In this document: positions 32,346-47,000 of the stretch, piece by piece
Position numbering within the stretch: position 1 is the stretch's first letter
How the letters are laid out: each line of letters starts with the position of its first letter
Assembly (NCBI RefSeq): GCF_000275845.1
Contig: NW_006766935.1
Coordinates: 76,354-140,353 of the forward strand
Reading direction: 5' to 3'
From: Dichomitus squalens LYAD-421 SS1
Taxonomy: Eukaryota; Basidiomycota; Agaricomycetes; Polyporales; Polyporaceae
Length of the DNA stretch: 64,000 bases
Made by a program: the position numbers and the translations under genes
Notes under the pieces: model-generated
The model's input: the letters and a program-made list of their open reading frames with translations, nothing else
What the model was told of the DNA's origin: nothing
Databases searched by the model: none

Positions 32346-35070
32346 ATGCTCCGACTGTTATCTTCCCTTACAGCTCCCTCCGGTTCGGCGATGCTCAGAA
32401 GCGCCCGTACTGCCGCGTGGCGTCATCGGGTCGTTCGCTCATGTAGGTGCCTGACGAATCATCCCCAACGGCAACGCCAGGACACTCCAGAAGAAATACT
32501 ACAACACAAAAGACAAGCTGAGGCAGTATCTGGCGAGCTTCCGTCTTCGCCTGTCGGTCCTGCTTTCGGATGGGGGGGATACGGAGGCGGCGGAGGAAGC
32601 GGCCTCAAGGATGCCGTCCTCACGACTGTCTTCGGTGTAGCTGTCCGTGAGTAACCCACCTTTCTATGATGCAAGCTACTTGGATGTTCAGAGGTCACTG
32701 GAACGCCTGTTTTGGCTTTTACAAGCATTCCTTGAGCACGTCGTCGTGGAGCATATGGTTGCGACGGTTGCGAAAGGGGGAGAGAGCGGAGTAACTGGAT
32801 TACTCGCGTGTAGACTCGTGTCCATCTCTGAAATGAACAGGCATATTATTGAACGCGGATCGTTCACGAGCTTTTGCGCACGAGCTTCTGCACTTTACAC
32901 AATATCTATGTGATAGTTGTGACTCGCTGACGCTTCCTGAAGTGTTTGCAGGAGGCATCGTCTACATGGCTTGGTATAAGGAGAATGTTCTCTGGAAGGT
33001 ACTCCATGCACATCAGGGCCGTTCCCTTCGGCTTACTTGCAATTTCCACAGATAGAAAAGGCGTTCGCCGGAGGATATGATCCTGCCCTCGAGCTTGCGC
33101 AGCATCCAGTACGGAGGCCCACCCAACCTGAGGTTTTCGAAGAAGACGGACTTGGATGGGACCTGGACGAGCCCTGGACACAGCACCTACGGCGCACCGA
33201 GCAGGATCTAATAGATCGTATCGTGAAAGGCGAGGAGGTCGGCCATTACTATATCCTTCTTGGTCCCAAAGTACGCCTAGTTGTCATCAAAATTGTTGCA
33301 TATGCTGTGTGGCGCTGATTTCGCATGTGCGGACTCATAGGGAACAGGGAAGACAACCATGATCCTGGACGCCATGCGGGCCATCGAAGCTGAGGGCGTG
33401 GCGATGTGCGACGCACATCCGGACTTGGAAGTCTTCCGTTTGCGACTCGGCAAGGCGCTGAACTACGAATATAACGAAGACACGCAGACAGGCCTTTTCC
33501 AGAGACGTGACCCACGCGAGGCTGGTCCCTCTCTCGATATTGAGCGCGGTGAGCACAGCTTACGATAAGCGCGATCCCGTGCAACGACGCAAGGACTTAT
33601 CATCGTGCGCAGCAATGAACAAGCTCGAGAAGGTTGCCCTTCGCCATGCAAGGGCAACAGGGAAGCCCCTCATCTTGATTCTCAATAATGTCCACTATTT
33701 CAACCATGATGACGCTGGCAGGAACATGCTTCTACAGCTCCAGCAGCGCGCCGAAGCTTGGGCTGCCAGCGGTACGTCAGTTGGGCTTCCATCTAGTAAC
33801 TACTTTCGCCGTTGACTTCTCTGCACAACAGGTATCCTCACGATGGTGTTCAGCTCGTAGGTGTCACTTGTACGATGTGATCAATACGCAATCAACTGAC
33901 GCCCCCTATTTGTGCTTTGAAGGGATGACTTCTGGCCTTTCTTCGTGATGCGTAAGCATCTCTGGTTGTCACTGTAGCTGGGTCTCACCTTCAATTATAG
34001 GGAACAACGCTAGTAGGATGCACGTGAGCCACCCCATCGGCTTACTGTGCTTCGTCCTTGTCTTACCTCACCACAGGTCGTCTCCGTATACGACCTGTCC
34101 AGGAAAGAGTCGGTCACGGCAGCAGTGAGAATGCGTCGCAATGCCCATCGCGCGCGCGCACCTCACGAGGCGTTTGAGGAAGCTGTCGGGATCGTCGGCG
34201 GACGTCTGACTTACCTCGGCAAGGTGACGAAAGCGGCGGACATGGTGAAGCAAGCGAAGCACATGCTGGCTGTCGAGAAAGCATGGCTGCTGTCTCAGAT
34301 CGGCCTCATCCCGGATTGCGACGACGACGTGATGGACGAGCAGAAGTGGTCGTCATGCTCGTGGCTACTGCTGAGGGAGTTTGTCAAGAGACGGAGAGAA
34401 GACGTTGCGGCCAAGGTAGAGGAGATCAAGAGAGGCGAAGCGGAACCGGAAGACTTGAACAACCTCGCACTTCCACGGATTTCCTACGTTAGTGCTTGTC
34501 GCGACTATACATGTTCCAGTGCTGACGTCCTTGTTTCTCCCTTCAGTACAAGGCGCGGCAAATAATGACTCGCGCAGACTTCATGGACGGTACGCGCGAC
34601 ATTCCCCTGGTCGATTCGTACTTTCCAGATTGAGCAATGCCCTACAGAACTCGATCGCAAGAACATAATCGCTATCGACGTGAGTCCAGCTCCACCAGAT
34701 ACAATACACGTTGTGTACTGTTGCTCACCCCGTTGGCGTGTCCGCAGATCCATCACGATGTCGCTCCCGATTCGATGCTGATCCTGCACGCCGCAGAGGA
34801 AGTTTGCGCGGAAGAAGGATTCGACGAGCTGTTAGAGGGCGTCCGAGACAGAGTGGACGAGATTGAGTCTCTTCATCGCACGCGGGAGCTCACGGTACGT
34901 CGTTTCGAAACGCCTTGAGCGACCCTCATACGCGAGGCGGGGCGTAGGGCGTAGTACTCTCTATCGCACATACTAACCCGTCTCCTGGCAACTAGTTTAA
35001 GGACGTGGACAAGGGGGATCGAATCCGTCTCACGGTCGACAAGGGCGGTGCGCGCCTGGTTGAGGGTTAG
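32346..35070 (+). CDS. Mitochondrial AAA-type P-loop ATPase
   Basis: Thirteen exons, all in phase: 32346..32646, 32952..32998, 33052..33270, 33341..33548, 33613..33771, 33832..33856, 33923..33951, 34001..34023, 34077..34487, 34547..34589, 34648..34679, 34748..34894, 34996..35070; 572 aa. The first ~45 residues (MLRLLSSLTAPSGSAMLRSA..., many Arg, no acid) look like a mitochondrial presequence. A Gly-rich linker and a helix (VRGIVYMAWYKENVLWK) follow. Walker A is GPKGTGKTT (K about 193), split by an intron after GPK. The Walker B position reads LILILNNVH, without the usual acidic pair. After SDDFWPF come DLSRKESVTAAVRMR and a C-terminal alpha-helical/winged-helix region ending KGGARLVEG. Homologues are widespread in fungi and poorly characterised. 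Confidence 0.88.
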
Positions 35071-38000
35071 CATGCGTCGGTGCTTACCACTATTGCGAGG
35101 GGACTGCGCGGCTACGCCATGTAAACTTCTGATACCTCAACGTGTCAATGTTCGGCGCAGGCCGTCAACACGAAGCACGCGCAATCTCTCAACTCAAGGA
35201 CACTTAGCGTGCCCACCCACGACCAACGTGCTCACAATGTTTCGAGGCCCAGTTCCAGCAGCATGCATACCCGGCGGACCGTCGAATGACGATGAGAAAG
35301 AGTCTTTCCCACCCCAGATCACTGCTCACGATTGACTTGCTATCGTAGTCTGCCCGGAGCTCAAAAGTCCCTTGTGCACTATGCATTGAAGGAACGTGTT
35401 CGGGTCGGATTGCTGTAGGTCCCACATGCGCATCAACACGCGTTGGAGTCCGGTATCTCAGAGACGTTACGGGCCAGTACTCCCCGGTACGTGCCATCAT
35501 CGGGCTCTATCTTGGGTTGCGACCCTGTTTCCCAAGCATAATCTAGGGGACAATGTTCGCGGACTTCATAGTCTTGCGATGTGGTGCTCTGCGGACCGTA
35601 TCAGCCGTTCGTCGGATGCAACCCCGGGACTCACGGATAACATGCGGGAGAATCATACTCCGACTACATCTTTGTACTCACGGCATCGACCACTGCGTTC
35701 GCTTCGCTAACCTGACAACGCACATACCTACGTTGCACTCGGGCTGGCGTGCCGCTGCGGTACATGTTGAGGACTTGAACGCCACGAAGGCGTTTCTGCT
35801 TCCCAGAAGCCTTCAGTTTGCGACTGCTCTCGCACTCTCGGCGCGGCAGGCCTGGCCACCTGCCACATCTTGTGATCAGCAATGCCGTAGTTGGGTCGTG
35901 TCATTTGGTCTCCGAGAACCACTCAAGCGTCCAGCGGTGCATGCCGTATGAGCGGAGCGACGTGGGCCTTTATATGTAAACGCCGCGCTTCATGATCTCA
36001 AGATCTGAAAATGTTCATAAGCTGTGGGCGCATGCGATGTCGTACTTCATTTCGGTCTCATCTGCAGAACATCACACTGCGTGTCTCTATGATATGTGGT
36101 CAAGTTCGACTGGCCCCCTGTCTTCAGATGACCGTAGTGCACCCTAAGGGTCATAAACCAGAGAACACCGCCATGTCAAAACCGTCTATGGGAAGCTTAT
36201 ATCACGCGGAGCGGAGAATAGTGGCATGCTGCAGCCATTCCGCGGAATCGATGCTCCATCTCAGCGCCAGGCAGAAATATGTGGTTTGTTCTCGATGACT
36301 TCGAGCCGGGCGACACGCGCCGAGGAGCTTCGCTCAGGGTCCCATTTCCACAGTGGGCCAAGGCGCGTCCACCACGAAACATGTTGAGGCCGATAAGGAA
36401 CTCACCCCAAAAGCCCTTTGAACTAGCAACGAGCGACGGTCGACTCAACCTATGTCGGATGCTGGATCCGATTGCTGCGTGCTCTCTCATCACTTCACCT
36501 TTGGCACACCGTGTCTACATTCTCCGCGGTATGAAGTAGCGCCACTCCGGGTCCTCTAGCACCAGTACAGCATTCTGCGGTGCATCGAGAATTGGGTTCA
36601 CCTGCTTTCTGTGATGAGAAACGGTGTCAATGTCGGCAGTGCTTCATGAACGCTGCTCAGTTTAAGTTGTCCGGGTAACTGCAGATCGTCCGCAGACAGC
36701 TCGAATGGCGAGACACCCTTGTCGCTGATTCGCGGCCTCCGTCAACCAGATGGCTTCAATATGGCATTCCACGTGACACCGAATACGGAAGAGCTCCGAA
36801 TATCCTAGGAGATGCTCCCACAGGGGTACTGTAGGAGACCGGCTGCGAACCCTGTCCCGGGCACTGACGGCCCTCCGCAGCCCGCCCACACGTGAAGGCC
36901 ATGATAGGGACGGAGAATACCTTGAGCGCACGAAGCACCGGAGAATTGCGACAGAAGACTCAATTCAATAGCACGAGGCTCTATGCCGCTAGGCTGAAAG
37001 AGCCAGAGAACAAACATGGTTGTACCACGGCGAGGGCGAGCGGTATGGCCCGTCTTGGGGCGAGACATTCTCCCCAATATCGTTCCTAGTGGTCTGCCGG
37101 AAAGCCATGACGAAGAAAAAGCCAGGCATTACGGAAGATATCGGGCGCGAGTGATACAAGCTCGATATCTCTAGCAGAACAATACCATCATCTTGCAGCG
37201 CCTGAAATCATCCCCCATTCCTAGGATCTCCTGTATGTGTTCTCTTTCACCATCACGACAACACAACGAACTATGCTATACCCAGCATGTGCCTTATTGA
37301 CTTCGGTTGTTTTCATGTGAGCTGACCAGATGATATACGAGACCACTCACCACAAGAGATCTGATGACCGGCGTCTGATCTCGCGCCACCAAATGTCTTC
37401 TAAATCCAAATATCGCACACGTATGCAAACATCTGTACTGGCGTATCAGGGATGAGCATTATTCTATGGCAGAAGCAGTGATTATCGTGGTGCTATTGAA
37501 ATATGCCGTCAACACACTGCTTGACAGCCGACTGGATTTGGAAAGGTGCGGTTTCAGGGAACTTGAAGGCGAATGAATCATACCACTTGATCAACTACTG
37601 TCGCCCTGTCACGATCGCAGTTTCCTCGTATGTATCAATATGGTGCGTCAATAGGCTGCTGTAGCAGTGGCGGTGGCGCTTGAATTGCGATCAGCATCAC
37701 TAGACGAGGGACTGACCGCGACGTTGACTCCGACACCCAAGATCGTTACTCAAGCGCTAACGGAAGTATTTCAAAATAGCATCCATGATTTCAACAGCGC
37801 TGCAGAATAGACGAAGATTATAATAGAGCATCATTTTCGCATGACTACTACGCACGACATATATCTGGAAGAGGGATGTACAGTATGCTCCAGGTCTTGC
37901 TGAAGAGTGCGCGGGTACTCAAAGAGTATAATCCCTATTCCGATATTGGCACGCGTCAGTTTCTCAGCACACCGCCTGGCAGTTGAGGATCCATATGATT

Positions 38001-41000
38001 TACCGCGTCTAGTCACTAGCTTTGGCCACTCGCTACTACGAATGGAAGCAAGGAAACCATCCGGAGGCCAGCTGCAGTGTCGTCCTCGTTGGGTGCAGAG
38101 ATGGCATGCAGGCTTGATTATCTGCCAATGACGTCCCGCGAAGCAGCTGTTCTAATCTCACCACCGACACAACCCTAGTAGACCTTGAATGTCGTATACA
38201 GTCGTCATCGGCGTCCATGACAGCCTTCCATACAATCACGGATCTACGACGGGCAGCCTGGTACTCTGACAGCTCCATACGAGTACGTCACTTGGCTAGA
38301 TCTTCTCTCTTCTTGCTCCCCGGATAGGCAGGCGTACACAATGCTCTGTGCAGGTCATTGGTCCCCCATCGCAGATTCAAGTATACCGGAAGCGCACCAC
38401 AGTACCCGTTCGGTGTCCCGACGATCCTGAATGCCTCGCCTTAAAAATCTCGGGGAGGAGGAAGGATGATCAGTACCACATGGCCCAGAAGCATCCAGAT
38501 GAGAATAGATCACATATCGGACTTACGTGGGCTTCGGTACCTGTGCGGATTGGGAAACGGCCGGGCTACTACTTATCTTTCGTAGCATCGAAACAGTCTC
38601 CTTCGGGTCTCTTGCCTCCCAACCATGACGTCAGGCGCACTTTCGAGCGCATCTCACCTGCCTCTGATGAAGCTGTACTGACCCATGTCCCTTGTCCACG
38701 GTCCGTGTCCAACGCTGGTGGGATTTCGTCTCATCACGATGGCGTCATTATGTACTCATTGACGAGGACAAGCCTGTTCGCAGTCAGTAGGCATCGATCA
38801 TGACCATTTTCTGCTGGACATCATAAAATTCCGGACGGCGTGCAGGATGCACTTCGCAGCCGACGTTGGACTCTATCACATGTATCCGAAGAATTTGGAG
38901 CCGATTTGAATGACAACAACCATCCCGCTGCGTCTACTGGAGTGAGCTATTCTACGAGCTCAAGTCATTTCTGGGACGGATCTGATGCAGCCCACGGCAC
39001 ACATGAAGTGCGACAGCGTCCTAGGTTTCGTTGATGTCCGACGACATATTGACACTGGGATGCAGCACAGCGCGCCGAATTACGGCGGCCGGCCTGGCGA
39101 AACGGGGGCGTCCCTCTCATTCCACTCAGCGCGAGCAAACCGTCCACCCCAGGGGTGTTCGTTGACCCATGTGATGAACATCCTCGACAAATATCAGTCC
39201 TTGGACAGATCACATCCCCGAAACCTCATGGCCCGGATGTTACAGATGTCAAAGCCATCAAATTGGAGGCAAACACTTCGAAAGACATTTGCAGCTAGAG
39301 GGGAGCAGAGCAGCAAGCTCGCTCAATCTAGATTTCAATAACCTGGCCCAAAGCGGTACCAGGTCCCGCGCTTAATTGGTAGGCGTCGGCGTCTCTGGCG
39401 GCAGAACAATGATAAAACGCCCAAAACCAGTGGCTCACTTATATGGACCTAGCGCTCTGGCGCTTTTGAGAACGATGAAAGGCGACGAGACAGACGCCAT
39501 GAGCGGAAAGCGTTCATCCAGCAAGTTAGAGCACCTGCACTTCCCCTCCCAGACCATGCACGAAGAAACGGCTTGTGGCAGGCACGCAACGTGGCATGCA
39601 AGCACTCGTGACAGAGACAGGTTCGCTGCATGGTTCACAAAATTGTGCGTCACCAAGAAGGGAGTACTGTTGACAGATCAGTCATCGATTAGATCCGCTG
39701 TGTCCAAGAGACCCGGCAGGCCCGACGCTCAACGGCGTGGTAAGAAACCATCCCCACACATTGTAAGAATGGAGAAGTGAATCATATGACGGAGTAACGG
39801 CACGTGTCAAATTCCTCAAACGTAGAGCAACCCGGGGTCGTCTAGCTGCGCAAACGACTTAAGTCAAAGAGAAGACACCACGGCCCGTGTAGAGTGGCGA
39901 CAACTTCGACGCCCAGCTCTGGAAAGTGTGATACGTGATTGCGAACAAGAAGGAACATGGACGGACCTTGCACCGCTCGCAGCAAGTCATCGTGTGCAGC
40001 AACTGCATGCAATTTTGAGCAGATACGGCCCATGCCTCATCCTGACCTGTTTGGGTGAGCCCGCTGTGAAGTATCTCGTTGTTTACTCAAACACCATTTA
40101 GTATTTTCGACGTACTATGGATTCGATAAGCTACTCACCTTGACTCTGCCTCAAGGCTGAGGGTAGCCATCCGATCGTGCTCCGGTGAAACTGCATGCTT
40201 TTTCTTGTCCGACATCGGCGTCGTTTGACATTGACTTCTCCCTTGTCGTGCGCACTCAGACCATGCATGGAAGCAACTGAACAGTGAGGTGGGAGACGGA
40301 GCCTCCGAATCCGGAGGAAGTTCAGGCGGAGCGAGAATATTCCGGCACGAAATGTCGCTGAGTGATCATATCCCCAAATGTATGAGGCTGTGCACAGCAG
40401 CGCCCAGAACCTCGTTCCGTCCGGAGCTTGCGGCTATGAACTCCACTTTCGTTCGTTCGAGGCGGTTGGAGACACACATCGACCGATGGTGCTTACCAAA
40501 CTCCAACGCGCAATCGCGCACAAAATAGCCACCCAAGGCCCTAGACGCACAGCCCAGCGACCTGTGTACTGAGCCAATCCGCATTGGCAATCGTTCCAAA
40601 GGCGACACGAGAAGCTGCATGTAAGGATGGACTGCTCTATACTTCACACAACCACTCCATCAAGACACTGGAGGGACTACTACCACGCTCCTGAGTAGCT
40701 GATGGTAGCTGATGGGTCCACCATGCGATCACGTGCAACGTGCGCGACACCGGTGCTAGACATGGAATGCTCGACGTTTTGTAGACGTGAGTGTGGGCCC
40801 AAACATGTCCAGCTCTCGAGACTACTCCTGGAGTCGAACGAGCCACAATCGATTGCAGCCGAAGTACTGTTCGCGCAGTAACTCGGAGCCGCCGCACGTC
40901 AGCTTGAGACGCAGATACATGACTTTGCTCTCGCGCACGGACTCGAGCGTTGGAGCGCATTGAAGGATGAGGACGTGCCGATGTGAAATCAGCGCAAGGA

Positions 41001-44000
41001 CGCGAGCCGACGCGACCTGTCCCAGGTTGTACACTCGAAACAGGGCAGAACTTACAACCGAGCGCAAGTAGGTTAGCCTTCTAGTGCCTGATGCACGCAG
41101 AAAATATGCTGGAGGTCCCGCTCCTCGTCAGAAAAGGAAGTGGTCAGTTCAGTCTGATGGCGCGATCCAGAAGTCACCTTGACTGTCATCGCGCTCAGCG
41201 AATGGTCGCACGAATAAAGCCTCCGATACGAATGTACGAAGCCGTCCGCTGCCGCCTTCCGTAACCCGCGTCCTGAGAAGGCGCCGTGGGCGCGTCAAGC
41301 CTATAACGGAGCGCCGCGGCGGCGTGAGGTCGGCGGCATGAACAAAAGGGTTCGTTGCGGCACCAACTCGGCCTGTATCACCAAGTCTGCAGTATATGGT
41401 ATGTTCTTTCCTGCGTGTTACAGAACAACAGCAAGAGCCGGAAAGCACGTCGAACAGTCGAGGCTGCCATACCGCCAGTCATGACAGTCAGCTGAGCTGA
41501 CTTACGCGCCATGTCCACGATTCATATTGACCCATTGCCTGGTACAACCGACCAAGCTACACCACGGACAGGGCTGGACAGCGGCAGGGGAATGAAGCAT
41601 TGATGCGACGTGCCGATGCTGGCTCGCGAATAGACTAGAGAACCGCTACATCGAAGATGTCCACTCACCTCAACCTGAAACGCTTGGACGTCACAATGCC
41701 AAGGAGACTGCCATGTGTCCTATATCCGCACTGATGACACGCAATGCCTATCAACGGCAAGAGTTAAGAGAGTGAACGTCGACTGGCCACTGGAAAAGCT
41801 ACGTAGAAGAAGTCAATAGGTGGTGGAAGAGCAGAAGAAGTGAAATCGGACTAACAGAAGAACAGAAGAGGAATGATATGTCAAGCAGACATGCCGGCGG
41901 CAGGAAGTCGAAGTCTCAGAATCGATGTGTGAAGCGCAAGCGAGATGCGTAGCGTCACTGTCCCTGGAACGGTACTAGTCAGTGGCCAGGAAGTGACGGC
42001 AGCTATGGAGCGCATGACCCGCCTGTTTTAAGCATGCGGCTGCATGAGCCTGCCTTTGACCCACATGACTGTGCTTGCCCTGGGTCGAGGGCATAGTCAA
42101 AGTAGCAAGTTGAGTCGTCGTCGAATCTGACTCGAGGGATGGAGATGTCGACAGAAACAGAAGATGATTAGCGCCCCAATTCACCTTTAGGGATCAGCGT
42201 GAGCGCCATCGAGATTGACCGCAGAACATACAAAATTGAGGCAGCCGTTCGACCCTGACATATCGCATAAGGAAAGTCTGTGGGAGAACAGGAAGTCGCG
42301 GTGGAGATCGGGAGAGGAGCACATGAAGGCGGTAGTGCGGGATTGTATCCTGCAACTGTCATCATAGCATCAGTCTCGGCGACGTGCGGGAATGTAGTAA
42401 GCAAAAAGCCTTACTGACGGCAGATAGGCGACGTGAGCGCGACTGCCTGAGCAGTTCCCTGTAAATCCATCACCGACTAGGTACGCCCCTCGACGTCTAG
42501 TCATGCTTGCGGTAGCAGAGGGCCTTGGCTGAGTGAACCCAGATATCAGTCAACACATAACATAGCGAATACTGAGACTCGCGACAGGTCCTCGAGAACA
42601 CTAGATAGCGCGAGGGAGTCCAATGTGACCCCTCTGAACACGGTGAGAACCGTACTATGAGCATATTCGCACGGCCCGGGGCTTTCCGTTGAGCGCAGCG
42701 TGCACCGACGTCTTATGCCGCCAGGGACCAAATACGGGAAGACGGCGACGTAGGCTAAGCTAGTGGGGATGTACATACTGTAACACGCTGCCATACGAGG
42801 GATGGGAACCTCAGTCCCCGGCGACTTATGGCAGTTCATTTAAAGGCAGTGCAAGGGTCCCCCATCTCCGAGTCTCGCCTCCCATCTCCCGATGCGCATC
42901 GTCGGGTTCCTGCCATGTCGATAATCGCTCGCACGTACGACTCCATCGGGTGATGCGCAGGTAAGGGATGTGCTTCCTGCTGAATATTGGCAGTGAAACT
43001 CCCCAACGAAGATCAAGGAGAAGCTGAGCAGACGCTCTACGCATATGCAGTTGTCAGGACGTGTGATCGACGCAGGCGCGAATCAGGCTTCGCGACGACA
43101 GTGAGTGGGAGCGATGGTCCACGGACCATGCACAGGGAGAAGTATCGCAGATCCTTCTGTGAGATGCCAGATTATGACATGGCCCTACGACCGACGAGCA
43201 GACTGCGACGGATAGCAGCCTGGCGCCGAGGTCGACAATCTGAACAGTACAAAACATATCTGATCTGTTCACCAAGTTTAAACTCGACAGAGTAGACTCG
43301 CTTACATGGACCAGAAGGCCGCTGACGGGGACAAGGAGCCAGACTACTGTAGGCCGGTGTCGGACATAACAAGTGTGCGACGCACCGACCTGTGAACTGC
43401 GCAGCGGTTGAACATGCCGGACATCTAGAAGGCGGTCTTCGAAACTTTGAACTGATCTCGGCGACCACTCATAGGTCCGCTGGCAGATTAGCAGAAGCAT
43501 AGACTAGGACTGGAAACGAGAACACATGTTAAGGAGACCGCAGGCCGCCAACGCCGAGCATGGTGACCTTGCTACCACCTTGATTTGTTCTCTTCGGTCC
43601 TGTCTTGTCTATGTCGTATGAGCTCAAGCTACCGCCGTAATATAGGCTCGGTTTCGGAACCAAACCCAAGGGGTCAACCGGTCAAACAGGGATGGCCGAG
43701 CGCTTGGAACCCGCCGACAGCGATGCCGCAGGCGGCAGAAGATACAGGTGCGCTGCAGCGCCGTATGCCCGACATCGTCATTGGAATACTGAGAACGTGG
43801 ATGCCATATGAAAGACAAGAGGTGAGGGAAGTCCTCAGGACAAGGTCCGTATGGGAGGAAGGGAGGTAGAGCGGGAACAATGATGTCAGAGGATATCGCA
43901 CGCTTACTGCGCGCACATGCCAGGCTTATGTACAAGGTTTGACCACGGCTCACCGGGTGCCTAGCCACGATCGGACTATCCAAGGAGAATCGACCACAGC

Positions 44001-47000
44001 CTTCTTCTAGATGCTGTCCAAGTGTTGATGGATACCGATGTCGACTTGCAAATCTGCTCGCGCGGTCTTGTGCTCTTCGGAAGTACGGTTCCCCGAGTGG
44101 CAGAGACCCAAGATGCGAACGGGCAGGGTTCGCATGATGAATTTGATGAATTCGAAGGCGATGGAAGGAGCAGGTCGACAGCGTGCCGCAGTGCTCGGGA
44201 AGTCGGATGCGACGAAGAGACACTTGACGTCACCTTGTCTAAAAGCATACTTCACCACTCGAGACCGCAGGAACTTGCGCATGCACGATCGGTGGTGAGA
44301 CTGAAAAACGCGCGAACTTGTTTCAAGGCCCAACAATGTCGCGCCCTAGCGTCTGAACCTCCGGCCTGGACAAACATATACGGTCAGTGGCCCTCTTCTG
44401 CATCCTGAGATGGCTTCGATCATATAGAAGATTAACTGGTCTCATGATCGTGCCAAGTTCTAAGAGCAGAACGGGCATGTTTACTGACTGAACTGAAGGG
44501 CGAGGTCAGAACAAGATATCTAGAGCACCTTCAGAAGGCAGAAAGAACAGAAACGGAAGCCACCAAGATACCTCTCGGTGACAGATACGGGACCGTCTCG
44601 GGAGATCTCCGAGGTCCTCGAACCCTCGACCCCCTCCCCTCGGCTCGGACCTCTCGGGCACTATGCTCGCTAGTCAATTGAGACTCTAAAACCCACTCCG
44701 CTAGCCCAGGACAGCCGCACAGCCGTGGAGTGGCAAGAAGACGAGAGCAGAAAAGGGGTAAAGCTGGGAATAGGGCAAAGGCCCTGCGCAGCTGTCCCTT
44801 CACCAGCTGATCGAGAGAGCGCGAGAAACGAGGGAGAACGTGGAATAAGCTCGCCTGCGAACACGCCCTGTAAATGAAGATGCGATGCACCCCTACTCGC
44901 AGGACGCGGCGCAGTCCCGCTCGCACACGCTCGAGCCTGGAGACATTTCAGTGTGTCCGCCCTCGCGAGGCGTGCAGGGGGCCAGGTATGACGATGGGTG
45001 CTCGCGCGAGGGAGAACCAATAACAGCTGGCCGATGTGCGTGCCGTTAAACAGCCAGCGGATGGCATTGTGAATTGAGGCTGAAGCTGCCGGATCTAGAT
45101 ACGGCAGGACGTCCTCAGTCGTCACGGGAGGCGGATTACGGCGGCACACACCATCGCGGCAGCAAGAATGGATAAGGAAACAACAGGCCCGCACTCCAAA
45201 GCGCATCGGTCTGCCGGAGCAGCTGCAGCATCTCGAAAGGGAGGGTCAAGGGGTTCTGTCCTCCGTGCCGAGCGACCAAGACCTAGATGTAACTCTACAG
45301 CAGCGTGAAGAGACAACAGACAACGAGCTCAACTGCAGCTTCGTCCGTGTTGACCCGCCAGATCGTCTGGCAGCAGGATGGATTAATACGGGGCACCCGG
45401 AGCGAACGCACACACTGGTACTTCCATCCGCTAGCGCACTCCCAGCCTAACACGATACGACACCTGGCGTTCGCATGCGCGGAAAGCGCTATCAATGCAG
45501 AGAACGTGCGCGAACGTGGCAAATGCTCACGGGTGCCCGGGGGAGGTCCCCGTCCCGCGATCGCCCCCGATCCTGATTCAGCGATAGAGCGGGTAGAGTG
45601 GATCACACCCATTCGCCAGCGCACCCCTCGGATTTCATTCTCAATAGCCACGTCCAAATCCATCGGCTCGCCGACAGACGTGGCACGTCTCGTCTCGTAA
45701 CCCAGCGCATCTATCTCGCGCCCGCCGTTCGCAAGCGAGAAAAATGCGAAGAGCACGCCCCCCCCTCCGCTCCGAAGTACGAACGCTGAATATGCCCATG
45801 AAAGCAGGGCGTACGTACAATTTACGCCCCCGCGCGGCCACGCGCGACGTATATAGTCACTATGCGACATCGTGGCACCCATCGCAAGCACCGCACTGAG
45901 GGGCAAGCCTCCACGACACGCCTCAGAGAAGCTCATCGACACGTCTTCTTACCCTAACGGAAGCGCGATTGCCGAGGAGCCCCAGAGGCGGGAGCGCACG
46001 GGCGATCGCCGAAATCGATGCCATATGAAAGCTGTCGGCATTGACACTCACGCGCGAATGACCTCCCTCCGTGATGTGTATACATACTCCAGCAGGATAC
46101 GCGAGAGAACGCAGGAACGCGAGTGCACGAGAAGAGAAATGTAATGATAGCTACCGAAAGCACTCACCTCGCCGCGTCTCCCATGCTCCCGCCTCCTGAC
46201 CGGTCGCCAGGACGTCGCGGTTCTCGGATTCCGCGTTTGGGCTGTCCGGCTGCCTGAGCATCGTGCCACGGGTCCTGAGCTTGAAACAGACGTACGAAGT
46301 CGCGGCGCCGAAGTAGGATCCAGAAGCGCCGTCTCGAGACCGTCGAGTTCCACTTGTAGCAGGCACCAAAGATATAGACGTCGTCGGGAAGCGGAAGAAG
46401 GGCCTGCACGCGAGAACCGCCCAAACGAGGACGAACTTTCTATCGTCGGCTACCGAGAGGACTTGGAAATCGCTGTACCTGCGATGTAGTACAAAGCGCT
46501 TTGATTGAGGAAGGAGTGTAAGGATCGAACGCCCGTCCGTGCGGCGCCGGGGGTAACGCGAGCCACGGCGGCGCAGAAAAGAAGGCGGGAAGACGGGTAT
46601 TACGGAGAGGTCAAACCGAAACGCACGGACGTCTACACCGTCGCAATCCAAGTGAGTCCGTATCGAAGCGCACAGGGCCGAATATAAAGACCGCAGGCGG
46701 CAGGAGGACAATTAGGAGATGCGGTGTGGATGATAGGTGATGCTCGGCGACGTGCAACGAGTTTGCTTTCAGATCGATGCTGGCGGTCCGCTCCGTGTCG
46801 GACGGCCTGGCGCGGGGAGCGTTTATTGGAAATCTTGCATTGGGGAGGAGGTTTGACGTGCGGATCCGCTTGCGCGAGAAACGGGATGCGGGTGCGTAAA
46901 CATGCATGGCGGTCCGTATGGGCACACCTGCCCATCATACGCGGGCACTGTGCGTCCGCGACAGTTGATGTTACAAAACTCGAGAAACATGAGGGTGCAA

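Noticed and set aside
32647..32951. Coding use of the frame at 32647-32913 inside the ATPase gene
   Set aside because: Splicing 32646 to 32952 restores the phase and the helix VRGIVYMAWYKEN; the intervening frame has no family match.
41950..43500. A second DUF6534/DUF6533-like membrane gene on the minus strand
   Set aside because: Scattered hydrophobic stretches looked suggestive, but no family landmark could be joined in phase.
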